From assembly GCA_003427395.1 (NCBI GenBank), contig BFEA01000585.1, positions 685,847 to 721,663 of the forward strand: a stretch of DNA of 35,817 bases. The letters run 5' to 3'. The stretch is from Chara braunii (taxonomy: Eukaryota; Streptophyta; Charophyceae; Charales; Characeae). Each line of letters starts with the position of its first letter. Within the stretch, counting starts at the first letter, position 1. Positions 9,854 to 19,795 of this stretch are shown piece after piece. Under the pieces are notes generated by a model, which worked only from the letters and a program-made list of their open reading frames with translations, had not been told where the DNA came from and made no database searches. The position numbers and the translations under genes were made by a program.

Positions 9854-11444
9854 CTACTCCATTTTGTTTTTGTCTCCCCTGGACTTGGTGGTCATCGGCT
9901 GAGCCACTGACAAAGATCTAGTTGTTCTACTTCTTTCTTTCCCTTTTGGCTGAGACCTAGCGTCCGCTGATGTGTCCTCCACCCCAGTGCGAGATTTCTT
10001 GGTTGGTGTCTGGCTTGCTTTCCGATTGGGAGGTTGGCCTTGAGGGCTATCCTCCTCCAGGAGTGATGGATCAGGACCCACCGGTGCTAACAACAAGGGG
10101 TCTACCTCATCAGACTGAACTTCAGTAACTGCTGTAGAGGGTGGGGCCGAAGCCACCATATCGATGTCTTTGTTAGACCCATCAGTGATCCTGAGGGGCT
10201 CTAATGAAGGCTGTGCTACGTCGTGCTGTGCTGCCTGTGGCAGGGCTGGATCTGCTAGCCCGGAAGCCTGGTTAATGATCAGAGGAGTCCCTGCCAGCTT
10301 ATTAATCCAAGATTGGCGGAGGGGCTCCCCTGGTGAGAAAGTTGGATTGTCATACGCAGTTACGAAAGATTTGACCGGTTCAGGCAACGGGGACTGTGAA
10401 CCAGACAGGGCGGATTTCTCTGCTAAAGATGAGCCCAATGCCTCTGACTGTGTCTTTGGTGGGGCGCCTGATGCAGAAGGGTGGGGAGGGGGTGGATCCG
10501 CTCCCCCCACTGGAACCCAGACCCTTCTGGGCTGGCCTTCCTGGGATGGGGGGTTGGGCCCCGCCCCCTTTCCCACCCCCTTCCCTGACTGGACTCCAGC
10601 CGGGGAGGGGGCGGGAAATGCAAAAGGATCTTTCTGCAGGCTCGCTGCGTACAGGGCAGAGTTCTGTTGACTGTAACGCCCCTGCTGGCCCTGTTTTGTT
10701 CTGCGCCGTCTGTGTGAAAGTACCCGCGACACTGGCTACACCATGCGGTGTACTGGCTGACCACTTCCAGCTCCATAGAGCCTCCCTCATCAGGAAGGTC
10801 AATTGCTAAATATGGCGTGTAAAACTCTTCGACCGCCAACTCTAGATCAAATCTGATATTAAAGAGTTCAGGTTCCTCCGGGGCGGCTGCGATCTGACCC
10901 ACCTTTAAAATCCGACCGAACGCCAGTTTCACGACATCGTAAATCAGGGGCATAGTTCGACCTCCGACATCCAGGGCCTGAACTGCATCGAATATTGAAC
11001 CCCATCAAGTGCGACTTCGTCAGTCTGTTTCTTCAACATCCACTCTGTGATCTCCTTCGTACTTGGGACGCAAGTAACCAAGTTACGTCCCTCGTCATGA
11101 AAGAGATCCCTCTTTGGTTCAGAACCCAGCATAGGCATGCCTATCCATTTATTTTCATAAATACGAACCACACGTTTCTTAATTTTCACTGGGAGAGAAT
11201 CACTATTTTGACCAAAGAATATGGTAACAGCATTCTTGGAGAGCCATGTCTTCTGTGTTTGAAAGAAAGATGAATGAACTTTAATGTGCACACAGTTGTC
11301 ATACTGTTCGACCCTACTTCCATCATCAGGGATCAAATCCCTTGGAAGAACACCAGATCGGTAGCATTCCTCAATTACCTGCAAGACCCGATCCTTTTCC
11401 GGATTTGATGAAGGGTTCGTCCGATTTTCACCTTCCATATCCAC
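9854..11444 (-). pseudogene. LINE ORF1 (nucleic-acid-binding protein), broken by frameshifts
   Basis: Three overlapping minus-strand frames together read as one ORF1. The first (11444-10944) starts with MDMEGENRTNPSSN and contains an alpha/beta segment, VHIKVHSSFFQTQKTW onward, like the RRM/DUF4283-type domain of plant L1 ORF1. The second (10953 to about 10710) continues with LIYDVVKLAFGRILKVGQ and a zinc-knuckle-like WCSQCRGYFHTDG. The third (about 10732-9854) is a Pro/Ser/Gln-rich tail with basic patches near the C-terminus. Frame changes fall near 10950 and 10720. The protein would coat the LINE RNA. Two frameshifts make it a pseudogene here. Whether either shift is programmed cannot be told from one copy. 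Confidence 0.68.
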
Positions 11445-12789
11445 AGAATGTCTCCTGCGGCAGGACGAAGTTATTACTCCGCCCTGTTACACAATTGGAT
11501 ACCCCACAGTGTCCACCAAGACCATGCAGATGCCTACACATCAGGGAGTCCTCTCTGTTACCAGTTTCAACCACAGGGCTCCGTCCTAAAAAGGAAACAA
11601 ACCCTAACCACTGGATGCCAAGCCCCTCGATGAAGTCGGGTTACATCCCCAAACATAGAAACCTTCGATAACAAATTCCTTCCTTTAATCAACCCTTTGG
11701 ATAAACACAGAAAAGCATGCCAATGGGAACCCTACATTCCAACGGCCCCAATCTGCCTCAAAGACCCAACAGAGGTACACAGTGCTCCGGGTAAATACAA
11801 GACTGAATAACCGAAGAGCACCAGGCTCTATCGGAATTAAGTTCTAAATCCGGAATTCCTTGCCCTACCCACAGAAGTTAACGAAGATGAAGATCTGTTA
11901 AGAGCAACTCAGAGTAAGCGACAGGACGGGAAGTACAACGTCCCTCCCCGGATAGGCTGTAAGGCGAAGCCGGCGAGGGGTCTGACCTTCCACTGTCAGA
12001 TTCGTAACTTCCAAAAAGCCCCGTACGGAGAGAAGACTGAGAATCAATAAAGAATTCAATCGTTAATTACCTGACCCGTGACTCGTGCTACAACTCTTTC
12101 TCCCAGATGAAAGCACGTGGAGGGCCGGAAAGAAAACAACCTCTGGGTCTTCTACCGAGGAGCTTTGGGAAGAGGCTAGCATCTCTCAGTCCGGTCGTTT
12201 ACCTTTCTATGCCGATGAAGCCTGTAAGTCCTCGTCTTACACTCTCGGCAGCATTGACGTCCGTTAACGAGTGATCTCCTCGGACTTCACAACATCTCCA
12301 TAACGCTTCCAGATGAATAAAAGGAGAAACCCTGCCCTTGCTTACCTCGCAGGGCGGGTAGCTCCTTGATTCCGTAACCTCGTCACTTAAGGCGCGCCTC
12401 AAAGTTGCTATTACTGCCACAGGGGCTGCCGACCCAAACCCCGGAGTGCAAGGCACTCTCCTATCCACTCAAGGAGAGGGTTGGACGGGGTCTGCTATTA
12501 CCAATGCGCGTTCCCAACTTCCGGCAGGGCGGATGAAGCCACAATAGGAACGTGAACCTCCGCTTCCACACACACTCCTCACGTACCACGATACCAGCAC
12601 CTTCGAGCGATCACCAGGGTAACACTAGTTAGGGTTGACCGAGGCATAGGACGACGCCATCGCCACGATCTTGTCGCGAGGTTAGAGATCGTGGCGTCGG
12701 GACGGCCCAGGCGTCGGGAACCCCAAACTAGCGTAGCGCCGGAGAGTGCTAACCGGACGCGGGTAGCGCGCAAGGTCCCCCTCTCTAGC
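11445..12789 (-). other. 5' untranslated leader of the LINE
   Basis: The 1.3 kb ahead of ORF1 is GC-rich, especially 12480-12780, with no conserved protein domain. In L1 elements such leaders contain an internal promoter. A minus-strand open frame at 12199-12468 (89 codons) has no recognisable content and I treat it as chance. The 5' end begins with a G-rich run, GGGCTAGAGAGGGGG. Confidence 0.6.
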
Positions 12790-12798
12790 CCATTTTAC

Positions 12799-14729
12799 AT
12801 TTTAGAAAATATGGAAAAAGCATTTAGCACCATTTGATTCTCTTTTTTGACATTTTAAGTTTTAATAACTGTGTCACACCGTTGAGCTAGCTCAACTCGA
12901 ACGTGTAAGTGGGACATGGCCCCAGGCGTCTGGTCCCGCCTACATTGTTGAGAAAACTCAAGGTTGGGTACTTGACGACGAGTGGCAGCGGGTGACACGA
13001 GATCGCCGTCCATACTTGTGACATCTGACGGCTGTATGTTCTTTTGAGCGGAGGAAATTGAAAGTGTGTGTTGATATCTCAACTTAGAGCAACGTGTGTA
13101 GCTCATGTGGTGGCTCCACTTTCAGTACCCAAAGCCCAGCACGCCATTCCGCTTTTGTAGGCGATTCCGTCAGGCACTGTCAAGATCATCATCAGTCCTT
13201 AGTCTACTGGTGGTATGCATGTACCCTCCCTCCCAACAACTGTCAGGCGCGGGAATCGCGAATTCACCACGACTCTTTTTCCCAATATCATACTACGATA
13301 ACGACAACAATATCTCTGAAATGTATTAAACATCATTTTGCCTATTTTTTCAATGCCTTTCTTGGTGTCACACCCGTAGGTGGGACCAGACCCCAGGGGC
13401 GAGGTCCCACTAGCAACGGGGTAGCATAGCAAACAGTTTGTGGGGCAGTTGAGTGACGCAAATCCTGCCGTGCAGTACTCGTGATCCCACGGTCAATATT
13501 TTATATGTATTACCCCAAAAAGTAAGGAGATCTTTGTTCCCCTCCTCATCTCCTTAACACTGGGCATGCTCGTGCAAAGAAAGCTTCCCGCCATAATCTT
13601 TTCAATCGGTTGGGGGGGTGGCCAACCCCAAAAGAGGGTGGGGTCGGCCATAGGCCCACTGGATAGAAGATTTTCAGTATTTTAGTTGCTGTTGTGCAAT
13701 TATCTCATTGGGTGGAGCCCTCCTTCAATCACGGAGTATATGGAGGGTGTCAGGATCACTGCGGACATAAGCCGAATTTATTCCAGAAAATGTGGCGGTT
13801 ACTTTGTTCACTGGTGTTGCAACCACCACCATCAAATCATTTGTGATCTGATGGCTGGGAAGCACTCTGCCGTGATTTCCTGTGGGAGGTCTCTGTTTCT
13901 TAACTTTTGCCTTCCTCCTGTTTTCTCAGCCCAGAAATTCATAATGAACCTGTCAGCCTGCTGCCACTCAGTGTCACACTGGATCGGCCACACTCCTATC
14001 CGACTGCTAATGGGACCTCTACCCAAGGCAGAACTGCAACCTCAACTGATGATAAAGCCGTTAAAAAAAAAAAAAAAAAAAAGGGGAAGGAACTTCAGTT
14101 TAGGATGCAGCCGAAGAGCTGCGAGATCTCGCATCATATCAGATAAAGGTCCTGAAGCTCTGGCCGCTGATTATCGTGATCTACGGTCAGAAGTTGAGAA
14201 CTCGGGTACTAAGTGGGACTTGGCCCAGGTGTATGCTGGTGGCCCTGGCCGCCTAATCTGTTATGAAACGGAAATCTGAATTTTGGGGCTGAAAAAAAGA
14301 AACGGAAAATTGATTTTCGAGAGGGGAAAAAAAAAAATTGAATTAAAAAAAGGAGAAGGGAATATGTACGGAGAGTAGTATAGATGGCCCCTGATGAGGT
14401 CACGGGGACAGCCAGCCAGGCACCGGGGTGGATGTATAATCTGAATGTTGTGCTGGGCCGAATTCTTGGAGGCCTTGGTCCTAAAGTAGGGCTTTTTTTT
14501 CCCGTTCCCCCCCCCCTCCCCTCTTTCTGTAGGCCTTTGTGGTAAAAAATATAGACTAGGTTGTTTGTTGAGGATTCCCGGCCTCTCTTTTTTTTTCTTT
14601 TTTTTTTTTGGGACCAGCCTCTCTTTTGGTGTGCGTAATTAAATGAGATGAGTTTTTATTGTTAAAAAAAAAGAAAAAAAGACTAGTTTGTAATGGCAGG
14701 GAACTCAGTCAGAAGGAGATGTACTCTAG
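12799..14729. other. Noncoding stretch between LINE and PLE with palindromes and poly(A) tracts
   Basis: No gene is supported. A perfect 16-base palindrome GTTGAGCTAGCTCAAC lies at 12881-12896 and shares its core with the hairpin at 4304-4355. Related boxes of the form GTGGGAC..GGCCCCAGG recur near 12908, 13380 and 14214; the first two can fold back on a GGTCCC complement. A-runs at 14063-14082 and about 14326-14336 and pyrimidine runs at 14490-14610 suggest old retroposed ends. A 197-codon plus-strand frame at 13686-14279 spans one A-run and looks fortuitous. Confidence 0.5.
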
Positions 14730-15234
14730 GTTGATAGCTAGAGCATAGCGACAAAGTCACATAGCTCAAATGCTTAGATAGGAAAAAAGGGAGGAGGGGA
14801 GATCAGATAGCATAAGGGTGACATCTTCTCGCCCGTTTGGCACAAGCATTCTCACTCTCGCGCTCAACTTTAGCAATAGCGTAGCGAAGGGTGATGAATG
14901 AAACTTCAGCGAAAATTCTGAGCACACGCAGGCAAAAAATTATGCAATCTAGGAGCCATAGCAACCATTGAATCCACTCCATAACTGGACAGTGGGTGAA
15001 ATGGGAGGACAATTTATAGCAGGAAGAGCAATGGTGGAAAGAGGGGAGAGAAGAAGAGAAGAAAGGCGAAAGATGAGAGATGGAGGAAATAGGTAGGTGG
15101 CACAACAACAAATACTCAAGCGCAAGCACTTTATTCGAAGTGAATGAACATGAAGCTCAAAAAAGGACTCCCATTAGGTGGCGTGGCCTGGGCAGCGGTG
15201 ACGCGCTGTCATCAGCCGGGCACCCAAATGAAAG

Positions 15235-15296
15235 CCTGAGTCGGCAATGCCCGACATGTTTCGACTGTCGCCGACGCACAGTCATCCTCAGGGGCA
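15235..15296 (-). ncRNA. Hammerhead-like three-way junction in the PLE pseudo-LTR, copy 1
   Basis: On the minus strand CTGAGGA (15285-15291) is followed by the stem GACTGT/ACAGTC, then GAAAC (from the complement of 15259-15262 down), then a stem GTCGG/CCGAC, then TCAGG, which pairs back to CCTGA. Box order and topology match the hammerhead ribozyme (CUGANGA, stem II, GAAA, stem III, UH, stem I), and PLE pseudo-LTRs are known to carry hammerheads. However, the stem III closing pair and the cleavage-site context (a GUC-type triplet) are not canonical. I call it hammerhead-like, and activity is unproven. Confidence 0.5.
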
Positions 15297-15844
15297 AAAA
15301 ACACTAAGCTTCGAGATGATGACTGCTGTGGTGGGAGGAGAATAAATAGTGGGTGAGCCGAGAGATGTGTAGGGGTGGGGGGACGGAATACTTAGCTTCA
15401 GTGTGCAAGAGATTCCTATCGCCTCCATGTCAGCAACAGTTTCGTGAGTTAAGAGCACATGACCCAGCGAGGACATCGAAAGCCGCGACACCGATGAGTA
15501 TGGCGACGCAACAGCCATGAGGAAACAGTGAGTCCGTCGCCGAGGTGGGTGGACCACAAAGAGAGGCTGAGGGAATTGCAAACGAGGTATAAATAAAAAC
15601 GTCGTAGATGGTCAGGTAGGGAAGAGCGAGGTTGGAAACGAGAGGGCGGAATGGGAAGGGGTGTTCGTGTCAGGCGCGGAACGTCACCGAGGTCACGGTA
15701 CTGGGGTACTGATGCTCGAAGGCAGGGGAGAGGGGGGGGGGGGGGGGGGAGAAAGAGGAAGAAACCAAAGCCGAACTTGGTGGCCTTCCTGGTGCCATTC
15801 ATGAAACCGAGCGAAGCCGGACGGGGGTTTGGAGGGTCCTATTG

Positions 15845-16030
15845 TCAGAAGGGGCCCTTGGTTTTCCTGTTTTCTATAGGATCGTCAAAAAAAAAAACGG
15901 GCCCGTTATTTGAAACGCAGATCCAAGTAGATTTACTAGTATCAGAAAGGGCCCTTGTTTGTCCTGTTTTTCACTATTAAATCGTCAAGACCCGGCCCGT
16001 TGCTTGAAACCCTGGGCCAACACCCTTTTT
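15845..16030 (-). repeat. Diverged 97-bp tandem repeat next to the RT stop
   Basis: Two units begin at 15845 and 15942 with TCAGAAGGGGCCCTTG and TCAGAAAGGGCCCTTG and share CCTGTTTT, ATCGTCAA and CGGCCCGTT..TTGAAA blocks in the same order. The same two units occur in the second copy at 22130 and 22228, so the duplication predates the tandem. Confidence 0.8.
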
Positions 16031-16044
16031 CGCCTTTCATTCCT

Positions 16045-17430
16045 TCAACAGATTCCTTGCTTGTTCCCTTGGATCTTGTCAGAAGAGTTTATCCCAACAG
16101 ATGAGGCAGTGTGCCCAATCCCTCCAATAGTCTGAGAATCTTGTAGAAAACCAGCATAATGCATTGTCGAAGAAGCGATCCGGGTAGCCACGGTGCCTAA
16201 GCTCTTGCTTGAAGGTAACGAGGAAACAATTTCAGACACAGGCATAGTCGTGAAGTGTTTTGCACGATGTAGGAAGGACGTAATTACTGCAACCTTCTGT
16301 TGTTTACTTGAGTAGGACAGGAAATCTTGCACAGCTTGGAATGCGATGGTCCCGGAGGAAGCTAGGGAAGCCTGGTTTCTATGAGCAGGGATACAGCACA
16401 CCCGAAGTGGGTGTGAGAGAACTTGAAGTTGACACCCCAGAAAGTCCCATCTATCACCCGTGTTAGTTTTTTCTAGAGTCAGATTTTTGTCGTAACAGGC
16501 AGCAAAGTCTTCAAGTATGATCTGTGCTTTGTCACGTGCCTTGTTGGAGTGTCTGGCAAATCTTACGAAGACTGACACATCGTCCACCAGACGAACACCA
16601 TGGATGAGAGCTCTGTCCTTTCCTAATGACGACAAAAAATTATACTCATTATACATGCAGAGCATGGCCGCCAGCGAAGGGCTGGAGGCTTTACCCATAG
16701 GTACTCCTACCTCTTGTTTGAGCAAGCGACCTCTGACTGAAAGGTAGGTGTTAGAAAGATCAAACGCAACAAATTCTTCTACTAACGAGAAAGAGATACG
16801 TTTCCATCCTAATATAGACGTACTCTTTGACAGTCTGGCTCCTTTGCCTCTCCTTCTTACCCAGATTCCATCATAGCCCTTGATATGAAAATACAGAGAG
16901 AACCAAGCAACATCATCTCGTATAGAGGAATGGGGTAGTTTGCAGAACATCTCTTTGACGTCATAACTAGCACTGAGGAGAAGATCAGTCGGAAGTAGGG
17001 ATTGATTGAAGCTTTGGAGAGAGGGAACAAGGTCCTTAGTACTGAACAGATTGAAGTGGAGGGCGGAGGGTAACTGCTTGATAAGAGCATTCAGGCAGGC
17101 TGTGATCTTTTTACAGGCTGCCAACGAGGGTTCTGCCGATGTCGGGCAGATAGGACGCCATCTCCTGATATCTTTGTGTTTCGGGATAGCATATCCTTTT
17201 CCGATACACCCTTTCGATTTCCAACTCCCGATACATTCGAAACCTTTTTTTCGATACTTGGTCAGACACTCCTTTAGCACCTCCTTCTCAGAGACGTCTA
17301 GTGTCTTGAAGCCTGGATTGGAGAGGAACAAACCATTCTGTCCTTCTTCGTAAATTTGAGGGCAGCAAAGTAGTGTATCCCCCGGATTATAATCCAAAGG
17401 GACGAGTATTAGTCCATCCGTGAGTTTTTT
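16045..17430 (-). pseudogene. Reverse transcriptase of the N-terminal-GIY PLE
   Basis: The 450-residue frame (17397-16045) has the full RT core: GYAIPKHKDIRRWRPI (residues 68-83), motif A SYDVKEMFCKLPHSSI (D146), motif B EVGVPMGKASSPSLA (229-243), motif C RLVDDVSVFV (VDD at 271-273) and WDFLGCQL (317-324), then a thumb rich in basic residues. Translation is already open from just after the TAA at 17431-17433, with LILVPLDYNPGDTLL reading into the frame. That TAA separates it from the in-frame N-terminal part and is probably a mutation. The enzyme would copy the element RNA at a nicked target. RT core residues look intact, so the break is recent. Confidence 0.92.
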
Positions 17431-18270
17431 TTAATGTTGTACACTTTCGGGGATAAATGGTAGGTTGGCAAGGGGGCTGTCCAGAGGGATGAGGAGAGAA
17501 GAGATAGAAGAAGAAGAAGAGGGAGAAGAAGAATAAGGAGAGGAGGAGGAAGAAGAAGAAGAAGAAGAAGAGAATGATGAGAAAGAAGAAGGGGAAGAGT
17601 TGAAGGAAGGGCTGGGAGAGAGGGTGAAGACCTTACGGGAGGAGAGAGAAGGGAAAGGGCAAGAGCCAGAGGAAGGGTTGAACAGGGTTGAAGGGTACTT
17701 GAAACATGGCAGTAAACGGGAGATAGGTATATTGAACTTGTTGGGGGCCTGTGGGAGACTAGGAATAGAATTGAGAGTTGAGAGGATCTGTGTCCGAAGG
17801 AAGCCAGGGGAGTATGAACGTGAGGGCGGGGGTATGTTACACGAGTTGCGGAGCCAAGAAGGGAAGAGCTGAGTATCCTTGACTCTGAGACATATGTGTC
17901 TATTTGTTCTGGGGAGATGAGTAGGGGGAGGAGGAGAGTCAGGGGAGGACAGATCGGGAGTAATTGATCGTGACAACGGATACTCAAAATTTCTAGCAAC
18001 CGAATCACAGCAGCAAGTCAGTTGCTCCATTCTGGAAAAATGCCGAAAGTTATGCAATGATTGCACAAGACTGGGATTCTTCATCCATACTACACGGATT
18101 CTTCTGGCCATCAGACTCGCCACCGATACTGGAGTAATAAATTGACGGACCAACTGCACACACAACGATCTTACTCTCGCTTTTGAAACCAAATTTGTGT
18201 ATCTCAGTTTGAACACAAGTCTCTTTCGAGGGCAGATGTTAAACCGTCGGCGGATGACATTGGACAACAC
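17431..18270 (-). pseudogene. PLE N-terminal region and Ser-rich linker, in frame with the RT
   Basis: The first 120 residues are basic and contain two conserved-looking stretches: TNLVSKARVRSLCVQLVRQF, and VVWMKNPSLVQSLHNFRHFS followed by a Cys cluster (CCC). ICLRVKDTQLFPSWLRNS follows at about 126-143. This resembles the region that precedes the RT in PLE proteins. Next comes a low-complexity block of Pro and Ser. A run of mostly Ser codons is encoded by the GAAGAA/AGA microsatellite at about 17506-17590, which reads as serine on the minus strand. The frame is the same as that of the RT and ends at a TAA (17431-17433). Between 18271 and 18600 the frame is interrupted. Confidence 0.7.
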
Positions 18271-18612
18271 AGTTCGTAGAATCTGCCTAGAAGGTTTCTT
18301 GGAGATGCATCTAATAACTCCGTAAGCATAAATGAGATTATCTAGTGTCCATTTATAGAGAGATTTTCACTGATGCGGGTGGCTGAGCCGTACCACTGGC
18401 TCCTTGAGACCTTCAGAACGGGAACATAACTTCACAATGGTAGCAACACGAAACGTATGACCTCCTGTTAACCAATCCTTACAGTTCTTTAGTTGGTCCC
18501 GCCCGAATAAACTAACAATAATCGAGGCGTCAAAAATTCGTTTGATTAATTTCCATGAGTCAACCGGAATCGATCCTCCCCTATTGACGACTGATTAAGA
18601 GGAGATACACAA

Positions 18613-19321
18613 TCACACACACTCATTAAGTACTTCCAGTAAGGACACCGAATTGATGCCGACGGAGGATACAAAGTAAGTAAGTCGATTCTCAACGTGC
18701 TTATTTTGTTCAGGGACAGGTGACTTTTGGATACATTCCTCTTGTGGCATTCTGCGGGCTTTCTTGGCCCTTTCTCGTTTCCTTGGTCTGTTTTTTTTGT
18801 TACCTTTCTTCAATGAGGCAGCAGGTCTAGAGTTAAGATAGGGAGAGACCCATCTGATAAAGCTCTTCTCAGCGACAACAACTCAACTGTATTGTGAACT
18901 CAACTGTATTGTGAACTGCGAGAGGAATTGCGACATAGTGAAACAAACCAACTCTTCTAAACCATCTATTTAGTTTATGGTTCTAGACAGAGGCCGGAGC
19001 AGTCAGAGACGACATGCACTTTGCTCTACCTACGTGCTCTGCCCGACGATCGCAGAGAGTTCTAGAAGTGCACCCTACGTAAACATGCTTAGTGAGTGGA
19101 GAAAGCAAGCAGTATACAACTGGACCGCGTACTGACAGAAAGTCATAGCCATCTCCCATGAGATACAACAATTGATCTTGAAATTTTAAACCCCACGGGA
19201 TCTGTCCTAGGAAAATCAGACCAATTACACACATCCCAACCAGATAGTTAAGATGTAGGTCAAGGAGGCCATCTTTAGTCTTACGCAGAGGAAGGCAGAG
19301 CGTCAAGAGATCCCATAGCAA
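18613..19321 (-). pseudogene. GIY-YIG endonuclease of the PLE, split by a 17-bp duplication
   Basis: The first half (19321-18983) shows VVY (residues 68-70 of that frame), HVYVGCTSRTLCDRRAEHV with the YVG (81-83) and the conserved Arg. The second half is in another frame near 18876-18841 and shows AEKSFIRWVSPYLN, the conserved Glu helix and P-x-LN ending of the fold. Between the halves a 17-bp tandem duplication (18880-18913) and other indels break the frame. A very basic linker (KKGNKKNRPRKRERAKKARR) follows in the frame ending at 18613. The nuclease would nick target DNA to prime reverse transcription. Its position before the RT places the element in the permuted PLE group. Confidence 0.82.
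18880..18913. repeat. 17-bp tandem duplication inside the GIY-YIG region
   Basis: AACTCAACTGTATTGTG occurs twice back to back at 18880-18896 and 18897-18913. Seventeen is not a multiple of three, so the duplication shifts the coding frame. Confidence 0.93.
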
Positions 19322-19344
19322 GTCAGCGCTTGGGCCACACCCCT

Positions 19345-19795
19345 ATTCTTCCGCCAAGTGCTCCTCGTCCTCAGGCAGGGAAGAACACCTAGATCCAATC
19401 TTTCCAGGCAGATAAACGAAGTGTCTGACGATGATGAACCTGAGAATCTGGGCAAGCAGGACGATGCGCTTGATGATATCACTTTGAGGCCCTCACCACC
19501 CAAGAGAACTTCTGGGAGATTGGCAACGCAGGCAGCGGCCACCAAACGAGCCGACTTCATCAGAGAAACAAAGAAACACCTAACACGGAACGGACTCCAG
19601 ATCCTATGCGGCAGAGAGGGCATTTCCTTCACCACCTGCGAACAAGCGATCAACGACATCGCCGAGCACAGGGCGGCGCTCGCCTTCGATTTTCGTCCTG
19701 GAGCTTTCAAGGCCGGGCGATCAGCGCCGGAATCCGAAGCTGACGACGCAAAAGAAGAAAGACAGGACGAAGCGCAGGCCACGCATTTCCCAATT
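19345..19795 (+). pseudogene. Probable inverted coding segment of the PLE N-terminal protein
   Basis: Here the plus strand, opposite to the rest of the element, has the protein-like frame (19358-19825). It is acidic at first (INEVSDDDEPENLG), then TSGRLATQAAATKRADFIR and LTRNGLQILCGREGISFTTC, a helical, charged sequence. The minus frames in the same place are Ser/Ala/Cys-rich and look like antisense. On both sides the minus strand resumes coding: the coiled coil ends near 19800 and the GIY-YIG begins near 19320. A 0.4-0.45-kb inversion explains this best. Exact ends are uncertain; a 7-base inverted match, TCGTCCT (19365-19371) and AGGACGA (19764-19770), lies near them. Confidence 0.5.

Larger units (their letters stand above)
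4671..12789 (-). mobile_element. L1-type non-LTR retrotransposon (LINE), apparently full length
   Basis: On the minus strand the element runs from 12789 to a poly(A) tail at about 4671-4692. The 9-base repeat CCATTTTAC lies at 4662-4670 and again at 12790-12798, the expected target-site duplication. Composition changes sharply from GC-rich to AT-rich at 12789/12790, which supports the 5' boundary. Inside are a 1.3-kb GC-rich leader, ORF1, a small middle ORF and ORF2 with endonuclease, RT and zinc finger. Both large ORFs carry stops or frameshifts, so this copy is dead. The length of about 8.1 kb is at the long end for L1 elements. Confidence 0.85.
14730..16044 (-). other. 3' region of the PLE (pseudo-LTR sequence, downstream copy)
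   Basis: This region follows the RT stop on the minus strand. It contains a diverged 97-bp direct repeat (15845-16030), a homopolymer C tract on the minus strand (G-run at about 15729-15749) and a three-way-junction RNA motif at 15235-15296. A 97-codon frame at 15288-15581 is open in both copies (also 21569-21862) but lacks an early ATG and has many amino-acid changes between copies, so I do not call it a gene. Confidence 0.7.

Noticed and set aside
10164-10809. Plus-strand frames opposite LINE ORF1
   Set aside because: Antisense shadows of the GC-rich ORF1 tail.
12199-12468. Additional LINE ORF in the leader
   Set aside because: 89 codons with no conserved content and no suitable upstream signal; left as leader sequence.
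13686-14279. 197-codon plus-strand open frame
   Set aside because: It runs through a poly(A) tract coding for lysines and shows no domain; composition is like noncoding DNA.
15288-15581. 97-codon frame kept open in both PLE copies (also 21569-21862)
   Set aside because: No early ATG, many amino-acid differences between copies, and it overlaps the RNA-structured 3' region; more likely chance than a gene.
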